Origin: Sphingomonadales bacterium
GTDB taxonomy: Bacteria; Pseudomonadota; Alphaproteobacteria; Sphingomonadales; Sphingomonadaceae
Length of the DNA: 64,000 nucleotides
Direction of reading: 5' to 3'
Assembly (NCBI GenBank): GCA_016721875.1
Contig: JADKHG010000004.1
Coordinates: 62,001-126,000 of the forward strand
Part shown: piece by piece, positions 53,547 to 63,492 of the stretch
How the letters are laid out: each line of letters begins with the position of its first letter
Position numbering within the stretch: position 1 is the first letter of the stretch
The notes under the pieces: model-generated
Told to the model about the DNA's origin: nothing
What the model saw: the letters and a program-made list of their open reading frames with translations, nothing else
Databases searched by the model: none
Position numbers and translations under genes: made by a program

Positions 53547-54348
53547 ATTTTCAACCTAACCTCGAAATTTAACCATGCAGAATTGATAGCCGCTTTTAGC
53601 GAAGCGACATATTCGCGCACTGGCCCTGCGGCATTTGCTCCATGCTGCGCCACCAGTTCGACTATCGCCGACCCCACGACAACGCCGTCGGCAACTTTGG
53701 CAATCGCTGCGGCTTGCTCGGGCGTACGCACGCCAAAGCCGACTGCGACGGGAATGTCGGTCGCGGCCTTCAGCCGTGCGACAGCCTCCTCGATGCTCGA
53801 CTGCGCCGCCTGTTGCAGACCTGTGATCCCCGCGACCGAGACATAATAGAGGAAACCGCTGGAGCCATCCAAAATCGCGGGCAGGCGGGCAGCGTCGCTG
53901 GTCGGGGTCGCAAGGCGGATCAGGTCCACACCCGCACTGCGCAGGGCAGGGCCAAGTTCGGCATCTTCCTCTGGAGGAATATCGACGCAGATCACGCCAT
54001 CGACGCCTGCCTTGACGCACTGGTCCGCAAACCAGTCAGCGCCGCGGATCGTCATAGGATTGGCATAGCCCATCAGCACCAGCGGTACTTGCGGGTGCCG
54101 CGCGCGGAAGGCGGTGGCATGCGCGAAGATATCTGCGGTCGTGGTGCCGGCTTCCAGACTGCGGATATTGGCTTTCTGGATCGCCGGACCATCGGCCATC
54201 GGATCGGTAAATGGCATACCGAGTTCGATCACATCGGCCCCACCCGCGACCAACGCGTCAAGATTGGCGGCAGTGTCGCCATCGCCCGCGGTGATGAAGG
54301 TGACGAGGCTGGGTGGGCTTTGGCGAAGGCGGAGGAGAGACGGGTCAT
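53543..54348 (-). pseudogene. trpA: Tryptophan synthase alpha chain, frame broken once
   Basis: TrpA cleaves indole-3-glycerol phosphate to indole. The start MTRLSSAFAKAHPA at 54348 is in one frame; LVTFITAGDGDTAANLDAL and the rest (GADVIELGMPFTDPMADGP, GFGVRTPEQAAAIAKVADG) are in another. One C missing at about 54307 explains the change (CCAGCCCTCGTC expected). Both the start and stop overlap the neighbouring genes as ATGA. A consensus error is the likely cause, since trp genes elsewhere in the run show the same type of lesion. Confidence 0.9.
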
Positions 54349-54617
54349 TGTTTTGGGTGCCACCAAGCGAATATTAGAACGGACAATGAGACAAATAATG
54401 TCGCCAATCCGCATTCTAAAAATGAAGTCCTCAATGGCGGCCAACAATCGAAGCAGTTTGTAGGCATCTCGATTCCGAACCTTTTCTCGAAATAAGCATG
54501 GTCGTTGATCGACCAGTGATGATGGTAGGTCATCATGTCTGCAATATCATACCCAATCATAACACCTGCGATGACAACTCCCAGAATGCCCAGAAGCAAG
54601 CGCCAATCGCGCTTCAT
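54345..54617 (-). CDS. Unknown small membrane protein between trpB and trpA
   Basis: The 90-residue protein has two hydrophobic segments (residues 6-25 and about 66-86) and a polar loop with MMTYHHHWSIND and MPTNCFDCWPP, which includes a His cluster and a CxxC pair. I know of no named family. Its start overlaps the true trpB stop and its stop overlaps the trpA start, both as ATGA, so it is translated within the trp operon. A function linked to tryptophan is inference from position only. Confidence 0.75.
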   Translation of the reverse strand: MKRDWRLLLGILGVVIAGVMIGYDIADMMTYHHHWSINDHAYFEKRFGIEMPTNCFDCWPPLRTSFLECGLATLFVSLSVLIFAWWHPKQ

Positions 54618-55850
54618 ATCACCGTCCCCAAAGCCTCAGCGACAGTGAAAATATCCTTGTCGCCACGCCCACACAGATTGGCCAGGATGATCTGATCCCG
54701 ATCCATCTTCGCCTCGCGCCACCGCCGCAATTGCGTGTGACGGCTCCAGCGCAGGAATGATTCCCTCGGTGCGGCACAGCAATTGGAAGGCATCGAGCGC
54801 CTCGGTGTCGGTTACGCTGTCATAGCGCACCCGGCCGATTTCTTTCAGCCAGCTGTGCTCCGGCCCGATACCTGGATAGTCGAGACCCGCCGAAATCGAG
54901 TGCGCTTCAGCGATCTGGCCATCTTCATCCTGCAGCAAATAGGTTTTGTTGCCGTGGAGGATGCCCGGGCGTCCGCCCGCGAGGCTGGCGGCATGTTCCT
55001 TGTCGAGGCCATGGCCAGCCGCCTCAATCCCTAGCATCTGCACGGCTTCATCGTCCAAAAAGGGGTGGAACAGACCGATGGCGTTCGATCCGCCGCCGAT
55101 TGCCGCGACCAACAGATCGGGCAGGCGGTTGATGCGGCTGAGCATCTGCGCGCGCGCTTCCTTGCCGATCACGCTCTGGAAATCGCGGACCAGTTCAGGA
55201 TAGGGATGCGGCCCGGCGGTGGTGCCGATGATGTAGAAAGTGTCGTGCACATTGGCGACCCAGTCGCGCAGAGCCTCGTTCATCGCATCTTTCAGCGTGT
55301 TCGCACCGCTGGTGACGGGGACGACTTCGGCGCCGAGCAATTTCATGCGGAACACATTGGGCTGCTGCCGCTCGACATCCTTCGCGCCCATATAGATGAC
55401 GCAGGGCAGGCCGAAACGCGCGCAGACCGTCGCGGTGGCAACACCATGCTGGCCGGCACCCGTCTCGGCAATAATCCGCGTCTTGCCCATGCGGATGGCG
55501 AGCAGGATCTGGCCGATGCAATTGTTGATCTTGTGCGCGCCGGTGTGGTTCAGCTCATCACGCTTGAACCAGATTTGCGCACCTTTGCCCGACGGCGCAT
55601 TCTTGCGGCATTCCTCGGTCAGTCGCTCGGCGTAATAGAGCGGAGAAGGGCGGCCGACATAATGTTCGAGCAAATCATCGAATTGCGCCTTGAACGCCGG
55701 GTCGATCTTCGCGGCTTTGTACTCGCGCTCTAGATCAAGGACCAACGGCATTAGCGTTTCGGCGACATAACGGCCGCCAAACTGGCCAAAATGCCCGCGC
55801 TCATCGGGCTGGTTGCGAAAGGAGTTCAGCGAGGGATCAGGCGTGTTCAT
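54614..55850 (-). pseudogene. trpB: Tryptophan synthase beta chain, frame broken near the C-terminus
   Basis: TrpB joins indole and serine using PLP. The frame from 55850 has the PLP lysine in NHTGAHKINNCIGQ, GAGQHGVATATVCARFG and ALEPSHAIAAVAR. Near 54714-54720 it shifts, ending in an unrelated tail at 54636. The conserved end ILANLCGRGDKDIFTVAEAL and the TGA at 54614-54616 lie in another frame. Loss of one GC pair in a GCGCGC run explains it. The true stop then overlaps the next gene as ATGA, supporting this reading. Confidence 0.9.
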
Positions 55851-56476
55851 AAGTGCGCACCGCTTTGCAGAACTGCGCTATCTTGTCCACATCCTTGACG
55901 CCCGGCGCGCTTTCTACCCCGGAAGAAACATCAACCAGCGGTGCCTTGGTCATGCGCAACGCTTCAACGACATTGTCGGGTGCTAAGCCCCCGGCCAATC
56001 CCCAGGGGATGTGATGGTCAAACTGGCTGAGCAGTGACCAGTCCACTCGTGTGCCGGTGCCACCGGGCAGCGCCTGCGCCGGGGCATCATACAGCACCCT
56101 TTCGACGACATCATCAAACCGGTCGGCATTTATCAATGTCTCGCGGTTTTTCAGGCCCAGGGCTTTCCAGATGTGCGCCTTTGTGTGCTGGCGAACAAGA
56201 TTCAGCCATTCGGGTGTTTCACTGCCGTGAAACTGGACAATGTCGGGCCGGAACCATATCCAGCGCCTTTGCGTCAATTCGGGCTCGGCATTGACCACGC
56301 AACACAACCTTGAGCTGCGGGGGCGTGCGCATCCGCAATGCGGCGGCCTGCTCCAACCCGACATGGCGCGGGCTTTTATCGAAATGGACAAGGCCAATAT
56401 GCGTTGCGCCTGCCTCGGCTGCGGCGTCTATGGCGGCGACGTTGGCCAGGCCACAGATTTTGATTTGGGTTTTCAT
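55837..56476 (-). pseudogene. trpF: Phosphoribosylanthranilate isomerase, several frame changes
   Basis: TrpF is the third step of tryptophan synthesis. The start MKTQIKICGLANVAAIDAAA and AGATHIGLVHFDKSPRHV are in one frame. Between about 56236 and 56310 the similarity jumps between frames three times: VVNAEPELT in one, AKALDMV in the other, then RPDIVQFHGSETPEWLNLV to the end. The C-terminal half with PWGLAGGLAPDNV and VDVSSGVES is normal. It overlaps trpB by 14 bases and the upstream gene by four. Clustered consensus errors are likely, but decay is not excluded. Confidence 0.85.
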
Positions 56477-56946
56477 AAGCTAGGCATCAAAAATTGCATT
56501 TCGAACCGGTCAAATTCCTGTTCGTTCAAGGTGACCGTTTCCTTTTTTATAATTTCGAATCCATGCGCGGAAAAGGCCGGTTGGGCCCTAAACCAGGCGG
56601 TGAACAAATTCGAGATAGCTTTTGCTCGCAGGCCCAAGTCCAACAGCATATCATATAATTTCCTGAATACACCCGTGCCTTGATGGTCAGGCCGGATGTA
56701 GGCGAAATCGAGATAGCCATCGGGCATGAGGCTCATGAAGCCCACAATTCTGCTTTCCAATTCGGCGACTGCAATCGACTGGCCCGTCAGCCTTTCATCC
56801 CATTCACTGCCTTGCCTCGGCGCTTCGACCCATGCCTCTCTTTGCATTTCGGTGTAAAGGCTGGGTCCGTTCCTGACAGCATCAAACATGACGTCGCCAA
56901 GCTCTTTATAATCGGAAGCGAGCGCCCAGCGATAATGAATAGTCAC
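56473..56946 (-). CDS. GNAT-family N-acetyltransferase
   Basis: The 157-residue protein has the acetyl-CoA-binding pattern AYIRPDHQGTGVFRKLYDML and the preceding strand SRIVGFMSLMPDGYLD. The substrate is unknown. The start is taken as GTG 56946, four bases after the pyrF stop; a longer open frame would run over pyrF. It is not part of the usual pyrF-trpF neighbourhood and appears as an insertion in the cluster, yet it overlaps trpF by four bases. Confidence 0.8.
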   Translation of the reverse strand: MTIHYRWALASDYKELGDVMFDAVRNGPSLYTEMQREAWVEAPRQGSEWDERLTGQSIAVAELESRIVGFMSLMPDGYLDFAYIRPDHQGTGVFRKLYDMLLDLGLRAKAISNLFTAWFRAQPAFSAHGFEIIKKETVTLNEQEFDRFEMQFLMPSL

Positions 56947-56950
56947 CGCT

Positions 56951-57625
56951 TTAAAGCGTCCCGACAATCGCCCGCGCGGCCTCGTCCGGATCTTCGGCCT
57001 TGGTAATCGGGCGACCGATAACGAGCACACTAGCGCCATCGTCGCGTGCTTGCCTTGGCGTAACAGCGCGTTTCTGGTCGCCCATCGCGGCTCCAGCAGG
57101 GCGTAGGCCGGGGACGACGAAATAGCCGTCTTTCCAAGATTTGCGCGCTGCCTTCACTTCATGGCCGGAACAAACAATGCCATCAAGGCCTGCTTCTTGC
57201 GCCAGCCCCGCCAGCCGCTCTACCTGCGCATGCGGATCGCCCGACACGCCCATGCTGGTCAGGTCATCACCGTCGAGGCTGGTGAGCACGGTCACGCCGA
57301 CAACCTTGGTGTGCGCGCCAGCGGCGGCCTTGGCATCTTCCATCATCGCACGACCACCCCCAGCATGGATGGTGACGATTGCGGGCTCGAGTGTGTGGAT
57401 CGCCTGCATGGCCTTGGCCACGGTGTTGGGGATGTCGTGCAGTTTCAGGTCGAGGAAGATCGGCAGCCCGATTTTCTGCACCTCATGCACGCCATGATGG
57501 CCATTGGCGCAGAAAAATTCGAGACCCAGTTTCACGCCGCCAACATGGTTCTTGATCCGCTTTGTCAGCGCAATCGCTTCTTCCAGATGCGGGGTGTCGA
57601 TCGCGACATAAAGCGGGTTGCTCAT
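56951..57625 (-). CDS. pyrF: Orotidine 5'-phosphate decarboxylase
   Basis: PyrF carries out the last step of UMP synthesis. The 224-residue barrel has the catalytic block FLDLKLHDIPNTVAKA and the phosphate-binding end VVPGLRPAGAAMGDQKR. ATG 57625 overlaps the stop of the upstream LapA gene (ATGA). Confidence 0.95.
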   Translation of the reverse strand: MSNPLYVAIDTPHLEEAIALTKRIKNHVGGVKLGLEFFCANGHHGVHEVQKIGLPIFLDLKLHDIPNTVAKAMQAIHTLEPAIVTIHAGGGRAMMEDAKAAAGAHTKVVGVTVLTSLDGDDLTSMGVSGDPHAQVERLAGLAQEAGLDGIVCSGHEVKAARKSWKDGYFVVPGLRPAGAAMGDQKRAVTPRQARDDGASVLVIGRPITKAEDPDEAARAIVGTL

Positions 57626-57918
57626 AGCGAGCCTCCAACCGGTGGCGGCACAGTTTCGCGCGACATATCGAGCGGAGCGGGGCGCACCGAGCTTTCGAGC
57701 GTCGCGATGCGCCGCTTGAACCGCCACGACGCGCTCTTGTGCCAAAACCACAGCGGCAGATAGCCGAGCAGAAAGGCAACGCCGATCAGCGCGGGCAATT
57801 TGGTGTCGAGCCACATGCCGCCCCACAGTTTGACCGAAACCGGCTGCCAATTGTTGATCGCGAAAACGGTGAAGCCGACCAGTAATATGACCCAGAACAG
57901 GGTTTTCAGGAACGACAT
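57622..57918 (-). CDS. LapA-domain membrane protein
   Basis: The 98-residue product has two membrane segments (about 7-23 and 41-60) followed by a basic and then Pro-rich cytoplasmic tail. The pattern is that of the lipopolysaccharide assembly protein A domain (LapA, formerly DUF1049), whose enterobacterial member helps control LPS synthesis. It lies directly before pyrF with a four-base overlap, a common order in alphaproteobacteria. Confidence 0.82.
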   Translation of the reverse strand: MSFLKTLFWVILLVGFTVFAINNWQPVSVKLWGGMWLDTKLPALIGVAFLLGYLPLWFWHKSASWRFKRRIATLESSVRPAPLDMSRETVPPPVGGSL

Positions 57919-58021
57919 GTGCGACTTCTCCTTGGCGTGTCGGGATCTAGCTTAAGGCAAGGGGGGCAGGGTTTCCAGCCCCCAAATCCCATTCCCAATC
58001 CTGCCCGCTTGCGGGGAGGAA

Positions 58022-59332
58022 TTACCCGAAAACCCGCGCAAAAATCGTGTCGACCTGCCGCAGATGATAGCCGAGGTCGAATTTCTCCTCGATCTCCTGC
58101 GGGCTGAGCGCCTTGGTAACATCGGGATCGGCTTTCAGCAGTTCGAGCAACGACAATTGGCCGTCCGATTCCCACACCTTCATCGCGTTGCGCTGGACCA
58201 GCACATAGCTATCATCGCGCTCGAGGCCGGCCTGGGTCAGCGCCAGCAGCACCCGCTGCGAGTGGACCAGGCCGCCCATCTTGTCGAGGTTCTTGCGCAT
58301 CCGTTCGGGATAGACGACCAGCTTGTCGACCACGCTGGTAAGCCGGGCGAGCGCGAAGTCGAGCGTGATCGTCGCATCGGGGCCGATGAAGCGTTCGACC
58401 GACGAATGGCTGATATCGCGTTCGTGCCACAGCGCGACATTTTCCATCGCAGGCACCACCGCGCTGCGCACCATGCGGGCGAGGCCGGTGAGGTTCTCGG
58501 TCAGCACCGGGTTGCGCTTGTGCGGCATGGCCGACGAGCCCTTCTGGCCGGGCGAGAAATATTCCTCCGCCTCCAGCACTTCGGTGCGCTGTAGGTGGCG
58601 GATTTCCACCGAAAGCCGCTCGATCGCAGGAGGCGATCACGCCTAGCGTGGCAAAGAACATCGCGTGGCGGTCGCGCGGGATCACCTGCGTCGACACCGG
58701 CTCTATGGCGAGGCCAAGCTTGGCGGCGACATGCGCCTCGACGCGCGGGTCGATATTGGCGAAGGTGCCAACCGCGCCCGAAATTGCGCAAGTGGCGATC
58801 TCGGCCCGCGCCGCGACCAGCCGCGCCCGGCAGCGGTCGAACTCGGCATGGGCCTGAGCCAGCTTGAAGCCGAAGGTGACCGGCTCGGCATGGATGCCGT
58901 GGCTGCGGCCGATGCAGGGCGTCATCTTATGTTCATAGGCGCGGCGCTTGATCGCCTCCAAAAGCGCATCGAGATCGGCGAGCAGCAGATCGCTCGCCTG
59001 AGCGAGCTGCACCGCAAGGCAGGTGTCGAGCACGTCCGAGCTGGTCATGCCCTGATGCATGAAGCGCGCTTCCTCGCCAACATGCTCTGCCACCCAGGTG
59101 AGGAAAGCGATGACATCATGTTTGGTGACTGCCTCGATCGCGTCGATCGCGGCGACGTCGATCGCCGGATCGGTCGCCCACCAGTCCCACAGCGCCTCTG
59201 CCGCCGCTTTGGGCACCACGCCCAGCTCGGCCAAGCCTCGGTCGCGTGCGCCTCTATCTCGAACCAGATTTTGAAACGGTTTTCGGGTTCCCAAATGGCA
59301 ACCATGTCGGGACGGGCGTAGCGGGGGACCAT
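58022..59332 (-). pseudogene. purB: Adenylosuccinate lyase, frame broken twice
   Basis: PurB acts twice in purine synthesis. The start MVPRYARPDMVAIWEPENRF (59332) is in one frame; near 59236 one base is missing, and LAELGVVPKAAAEALWDWW to FFATLGVIAS runs in a second; near 58626 two bases of a GC repeat seem lost, and EIRHLQRTEVLEAEEYF, the signature GSSAMPHKRNP and the rest to 58022 run in a third. Joined, it gives a normal-length enzyme. The gene is needed for purine synthesis, so consensus errors are likely. Confidence 0.9.
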
Positions 59333-59407
59333 GGGGCGGGCTTTCTGCAGGAGTGAGGAGTCGGCTGCGCCGTTAGCAGGCGCGTCGCACAGCGTCAAAA
59401 GGCCAAC

Positions 59408-59437
59408 AAAAAAGGGCGACGCAATCGCGCCGCCCTT
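59408..59437 (-). terminator. Terminator of the TonB-receptor gene
   Basis: On the minus strand a stem GGGCGGCGC/GCGTCGCCC with a short loop is followed by TTTTTT. It lies just after the receptor stop codon and before purB. Confidence 0.8.
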
Positions 59438-59459
59438 GTTGTCAATTTGGTGTCGCAAA

Positions 59460-62062
59460 TCAGAAATCGTATGACACACGACCGTACAAAAAGCGTCCGC
59501 TGAAACCGAATGGCGATTGCGAGCTATAGGGCAGGAACGAGTTGTTGAACCCATAGTTCACACCATCAACTGTGCCGAACGGCAGGCGATCCGGATAGAC
59601 ATCGAACGGGTTGTTCGCGCCAACCGCTATCGCAAGCTTTTCGGTGGGCTTCACGCGCAGTTCCAGATCGGTGACCCATTTTGGCGACAGGAAGATATCG
59701 CCCGGAACATCGCCCGGTGCCAGTGCGATATTGTTGTTGTTCGCCGCGGTTGAGAAGCTGCTGGGCAGGAACACCTCGCCATAGCGGTTCGTCCTCAGCG
59801 TCAGGCCGACAATGTCATAATCCCAGTCGAGGCTGAAATTCAGCTTGTTCTTGGGCTGACCGTCGGTCAGGCGGAAACTTTCCTGACGGGCAAACAACCG
59901 CTGGGCGGTAAAGCCCGAAAAGACCCGGCGATCGGTGATTTTGGTGTTGTTGAGATTATAGCCTGCGCTCAACCGTATCTTGCCAAGCCCCATATCGGGA
60001 ACGCGGTAGCTGGCAACAATGTCCAGCCCTTCGGTTTTTGTATCGATGCCATTGATGAAGAATCGGGCCGAAGTGACGCCGGTGATGCCGGCACCGTTTA
60101 GCAAGGTGACAACATCGGCACCGGTCAGATTTTCGGTCAGGGTGATCCGGTCCTTGATCTTGATGTTGTAATAGTCGACCGTCAGGTTGAGGCCATCGAA
60201 CATCGAGAAGGTCAGGCCGCCACCGAAGTTGAGCGATTTTTCGGCCTCAAGCGGTTGAGCGCCCAGCGCTATTGCTACGGGCGACGAAACCGGGAAGGTG
60301 CCGACTTCGATCAATGTGCCGCCGACATTGTTGGTCGATGTCGTCGCAAAGGCCTGTTGCGCCAGGCTTGGCGCGCGGAAGCCAGTCGATACCGAACCGC
60401 GCAGGGCGAGCCCTTCAATCGGCTCAAAAACGCGCCGCGGCCTTACCGTTAATGGTATCACCAAAGTCGCTATAATGTTCATAACGGCCCGGCAAGCTGC
60501 AAGGTGAAAGCAGAGCTGAGATCGGCATCGAGTTCGACATAGCCTGCATAGCTGTCGCGCGATTCATCGGTTGCGTTGCTCGGGCGGAATCCCGGGAAAA
60601 CCTGCGAACCACCCGCTGCGTTGAACGGCGCGGCAGAGAAGGGACCATTGATATAGCTTTGCAGTTCACCCGCGACGATCTTGTAATTTTCGTCGCGATA
60701 TTCGCCACCAAAAGCGAGCGATACGCTATCGCCGATACCAAGATCGAGATCACGACGGAAATCCAGATTGATCGTGGTCTGCCCGGCGCGCATGCCGCCA
60801 GCATTAAAGCGGCGGGCACTGTCGGTTCCGCCAAGCGAGGTATTGACGGTATTCTCAATCTTGTAATTCAGCAGGTTGGAGCCATAGACAACCGACAGGT
60901 CATAGTCCCACGACCCCATAGTGCCGCGCAAACCGGCAGCAGCCGAAACGTCGATAATTTCGCTGGCGATCAGCGGCAGGAAGCCGTCAGCGTAAATCGG
61001 GATGAAGGTTGTGGTCGAAGCAGCCCAGTCACGGTTGCGTACATCCGATGAGCGCCGGTAAAATCCGGCACCATTGCCATCGCGCACGCCATAGCTGCCA
61101 AAGGTATAAAATTCGATGGCTTCGGACAGGTCGAAGCCTGCATTGACGAAGAAGTTCATGTCTTTCGACACACCGTCACCATAGCGGTGGGCATAGCGGT
61201 TGAAGGTGGTTTCGCGCGGGTCGCCTGCGGCAAAATAGTTGCGACGGATATCTGCACCCGATCGGTTGGTGGCCGAGCGATCCTTATATTCGGCGGTCAG
61301 GTTCAGATAACCGCTCTCTCCAAGTGGTAAGCCAAAGTTGGAGGCGAACGTATAGGTGTCGCCGTCGCGGCGCTTGCGGTCTTTGCCGGTATAGGTGATC
61401 ACCGGATTGTCGGCGGTACCGGTGGTCAGTCCCACGGTATCGACTTGGCCGACATCTTCCATTTCGGTAACATATTTGCCGTAAGATGCCTGTGCCTTGC
61501 CGCCTATGCCCTTTTTCAACTGAACATTAATCACCCCGGCGATGGCATCCGAACCATAAAGCGAGGCCGCGCCGTCACGCAGCACTTCTATACGTTCGAT
61601 GGCGAGCGGCGGAATGGTGTTCATGTCGACTGCGGTCGAACCGCGACCGACCGAACCGTTCAGATTGATCAGCGATGATTGATGACGTCGCTTGCCATTG
61701 ACCAGAACGAGTACCTGATCGGGCGCCAAACCGCGCAAGGTAGCGGGACGCAGTGAGTCCGTTCCGTCGGTTAGCGACGGCTGCGGGAAGTTGAAGGACG
61801 GGACAAGCTGGTTGAGCAAACGGTTGGTTTCGGTGGAACCGCTGTTGGTCAGGTCTTCACTCGTCAATACGTCCACGGGAACCGGGCTGTCAGCAACGGT
61901 ACGGTCGGTGCGGCGGGTGCCGGTAACGATGATGGCATCTTTTTCGGCAGCATCCTCAGCCTGTACCTCATCCTGAGCGAAGGCAGGGGAGATTGTTCCA
62001 ACCGTGAGCGCAGCAAAAGACGCTGAGATAGCCAGTAGCGATCCGAAATGGGTTTTTTTCAT
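59460..62062 (-). pseudogene. TonB-dependent outer-membrane receptor, frame broken twice
   Basis: The product, about 867 residues when joined, has a signal peptide (to SPAFAQ), a start of the plug domain DAIIVTGTRRTDRTVADSP, the plug motif IERIEVLRDGAASLYGSDAI, and a beta-barrel ending FSGRFLYGRVSYDF with terminal Phe. The frame changes at the CCC run 60488-60490 and again at the A run 60425-60429; removing one base at each joins the parts (GRYEHYSDFGDT, then FEPIEGLALRGS). The ligand is unknown. A consensus error is likely. ATG 62062 begins the signal peptide. Confidence 0.87.
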
Positions 62063-62313
62063 TGTCTTTCCTTTGACTTGCAAAATGCCTGTGAAACAAA
62101 ACTGTCACTTATCGAAAGGCTTGAACAGCTTACGCGCAATTTTTTGACAATTTTCGCGCGCGCTGTGTTATTATTGCAACGCACCATTTTTTGGATTTCT
62201 TTGCTGGGAACCCACTTTTGCGCAGATTCAGTCAGGGCTTGAACTTTGCTCTTCGCGCTAGCAGGAGGGTGTTAAGCGACGGAAAGTGACCGCCAAATAC
62301 AAAAGGAAAATTG

Positions 62314-63411
62314 ATGCGGATCGGGATTTTGACTGGCGGTGGCGATGTTCCCGGGCTGAACGCCTGTATTCGCTCGATCACCTTGTCGGCACTCGATCTG
62401 GGATGGGAGGTTGTCGGCTGCAAACGTGGCTGGAACGGCTTGTTGGCGCTCGATCCGGCAGACAGTGCAAGCCGCGCGCAACATCTTGTGGCACTGGACC
62501 GGCAGGCGGTACGCGGTATCGACCGGGTGGGTGGCACAATGCTGCACACCTCGCGCACCGATCCGCGCACTGTCAAGGAAGGCGACCGCACAGGCGATGT
62601 TCTCGCTAAGCTGAAGGCGCTGGGTATCGACGTGCTGTGCACCATGGGCGGGGACGGCACGCTGCGCTTTTCAGCCCATTTATCGGAGCAGGGCTTTCCG
62701 GTGATCTCGATTCCAAAAACGATGGATAATGATGTATTTGGAACCGATTATTGCATTGGATTCTCGACCGCGGTCAGCCGCTCGGTCGAAGCAATCAACG
62801 CTTTGCGGACCACCGCAGCGAGCCACGAGCGGCTGGCGGTAGTCGAATTGTTCGGGCGGCGATCGGGCGAAACCGCTTTGCTATCGGGCTTTTTGGCGCA
62901 GGTTGATCGGACCTTGATTTCCGAAGTGCCGGTCGACCTTGACCGTTTGTCGCCCTTGCTGATCGCGGACAAGCAGTCGAATCCGGAAAATTACGCGATC
63001 TGTGTCGTTTCCGAAGGCGCAAGCCTGTCAGGCCAGGCCGCCGGCGAAGAAATTTCCAAACCCGCAATCAACCGCAACACGTTGGGTATCGGTCGCCAGA
63101 TTGCCCGTGAGCTGGAGAAGCGCACCGGCTTTGGCACAATTGTGCAGGAACTGGCCTATCTGATGCGATCAGGTACGCCCGATGCGATGGACCGGATGGT
63201 GGGCTTTGCCTTTGGCGCACTGGCGGTACAACTGATAAAGGTCGGGCATACGGGGCGGATGATCGCGCTTTCCGGAGGCAATTATACCCATGTGCCAATC
63301 GATACATTGTTGAGCGGGACCAAAGTCGTCGATGTTGCGGCTCTGTATGATATCGAGCATTTCCGTGCGAGCCTGCTCAAGGTGCAGGATATGCCGATGT
63401 TTCTATATTGA
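62314..63411 (+). CDS. 6-phosphofructokinase family enzyme
   Basis: The 365-residue product phosphorylates fructose 6-phosphate in glycolysis (or reverses it if PPi-dependent). It has MRIGILTGGGDVPGLN at the start, MGGDGTLRFSAHL, PKTMDNDVFGTDYCIGFSTA and a PFK substrate loop with RRSGETALLSGF. The phosphate-donor residues are mixed: Gly after GGD as in ATP enzymes, but Lys in PKT as in PPi enzymes and plant ATP enzymes, so the donor is not settled. AAAAGGA precedes the ATG. Confidence 0.88.
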   Translation: MRIGILTGGGDVPGLNACIRSITLSALDLGWEVVGCKRGWNGLLALDPADSASRAQHLVALDRQAVRGIDRVGGTMLHTSRTDPRTVKEGDRTGDVLAKLKALGIDVLCTMGGDGTLRFSAHLSEQGFPVISIPKTMDNDVFGTDYCIGFSTAVSRSVEAINALRTTAASHERLAVVELFGRRSGETALLSGFLAQVDRTLISEVPVDLDRLSPLLIADKQSNPENYAICVVSEGASLSGQAAGEEISKPAINRNTLGIGRQIARELEKRTGFGTIVQELAYLMRSGTPDAMDRMVGFAFGALAVQLIKVGHTGRMIALSGGNYTHVPIDTLLSGTKVVDVAALYDIEHFRASLLKVQDMPMFLY

Positions 63412-63492
63412 AAGCTGCGGTTTTCCCCAACTTTCTGGCTTCCGGTATGACTATACTTGGCCTTTGCCGATGCCCCCGCTATCGGGGCTGCG

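Noticed and set aside
52665..53846. 393-codon plus-strand open frame over accD and trpA
   Set aside because: Both accD and trpA are unmistakable on the other strand; the long frame arises from GC-rich codon structure.
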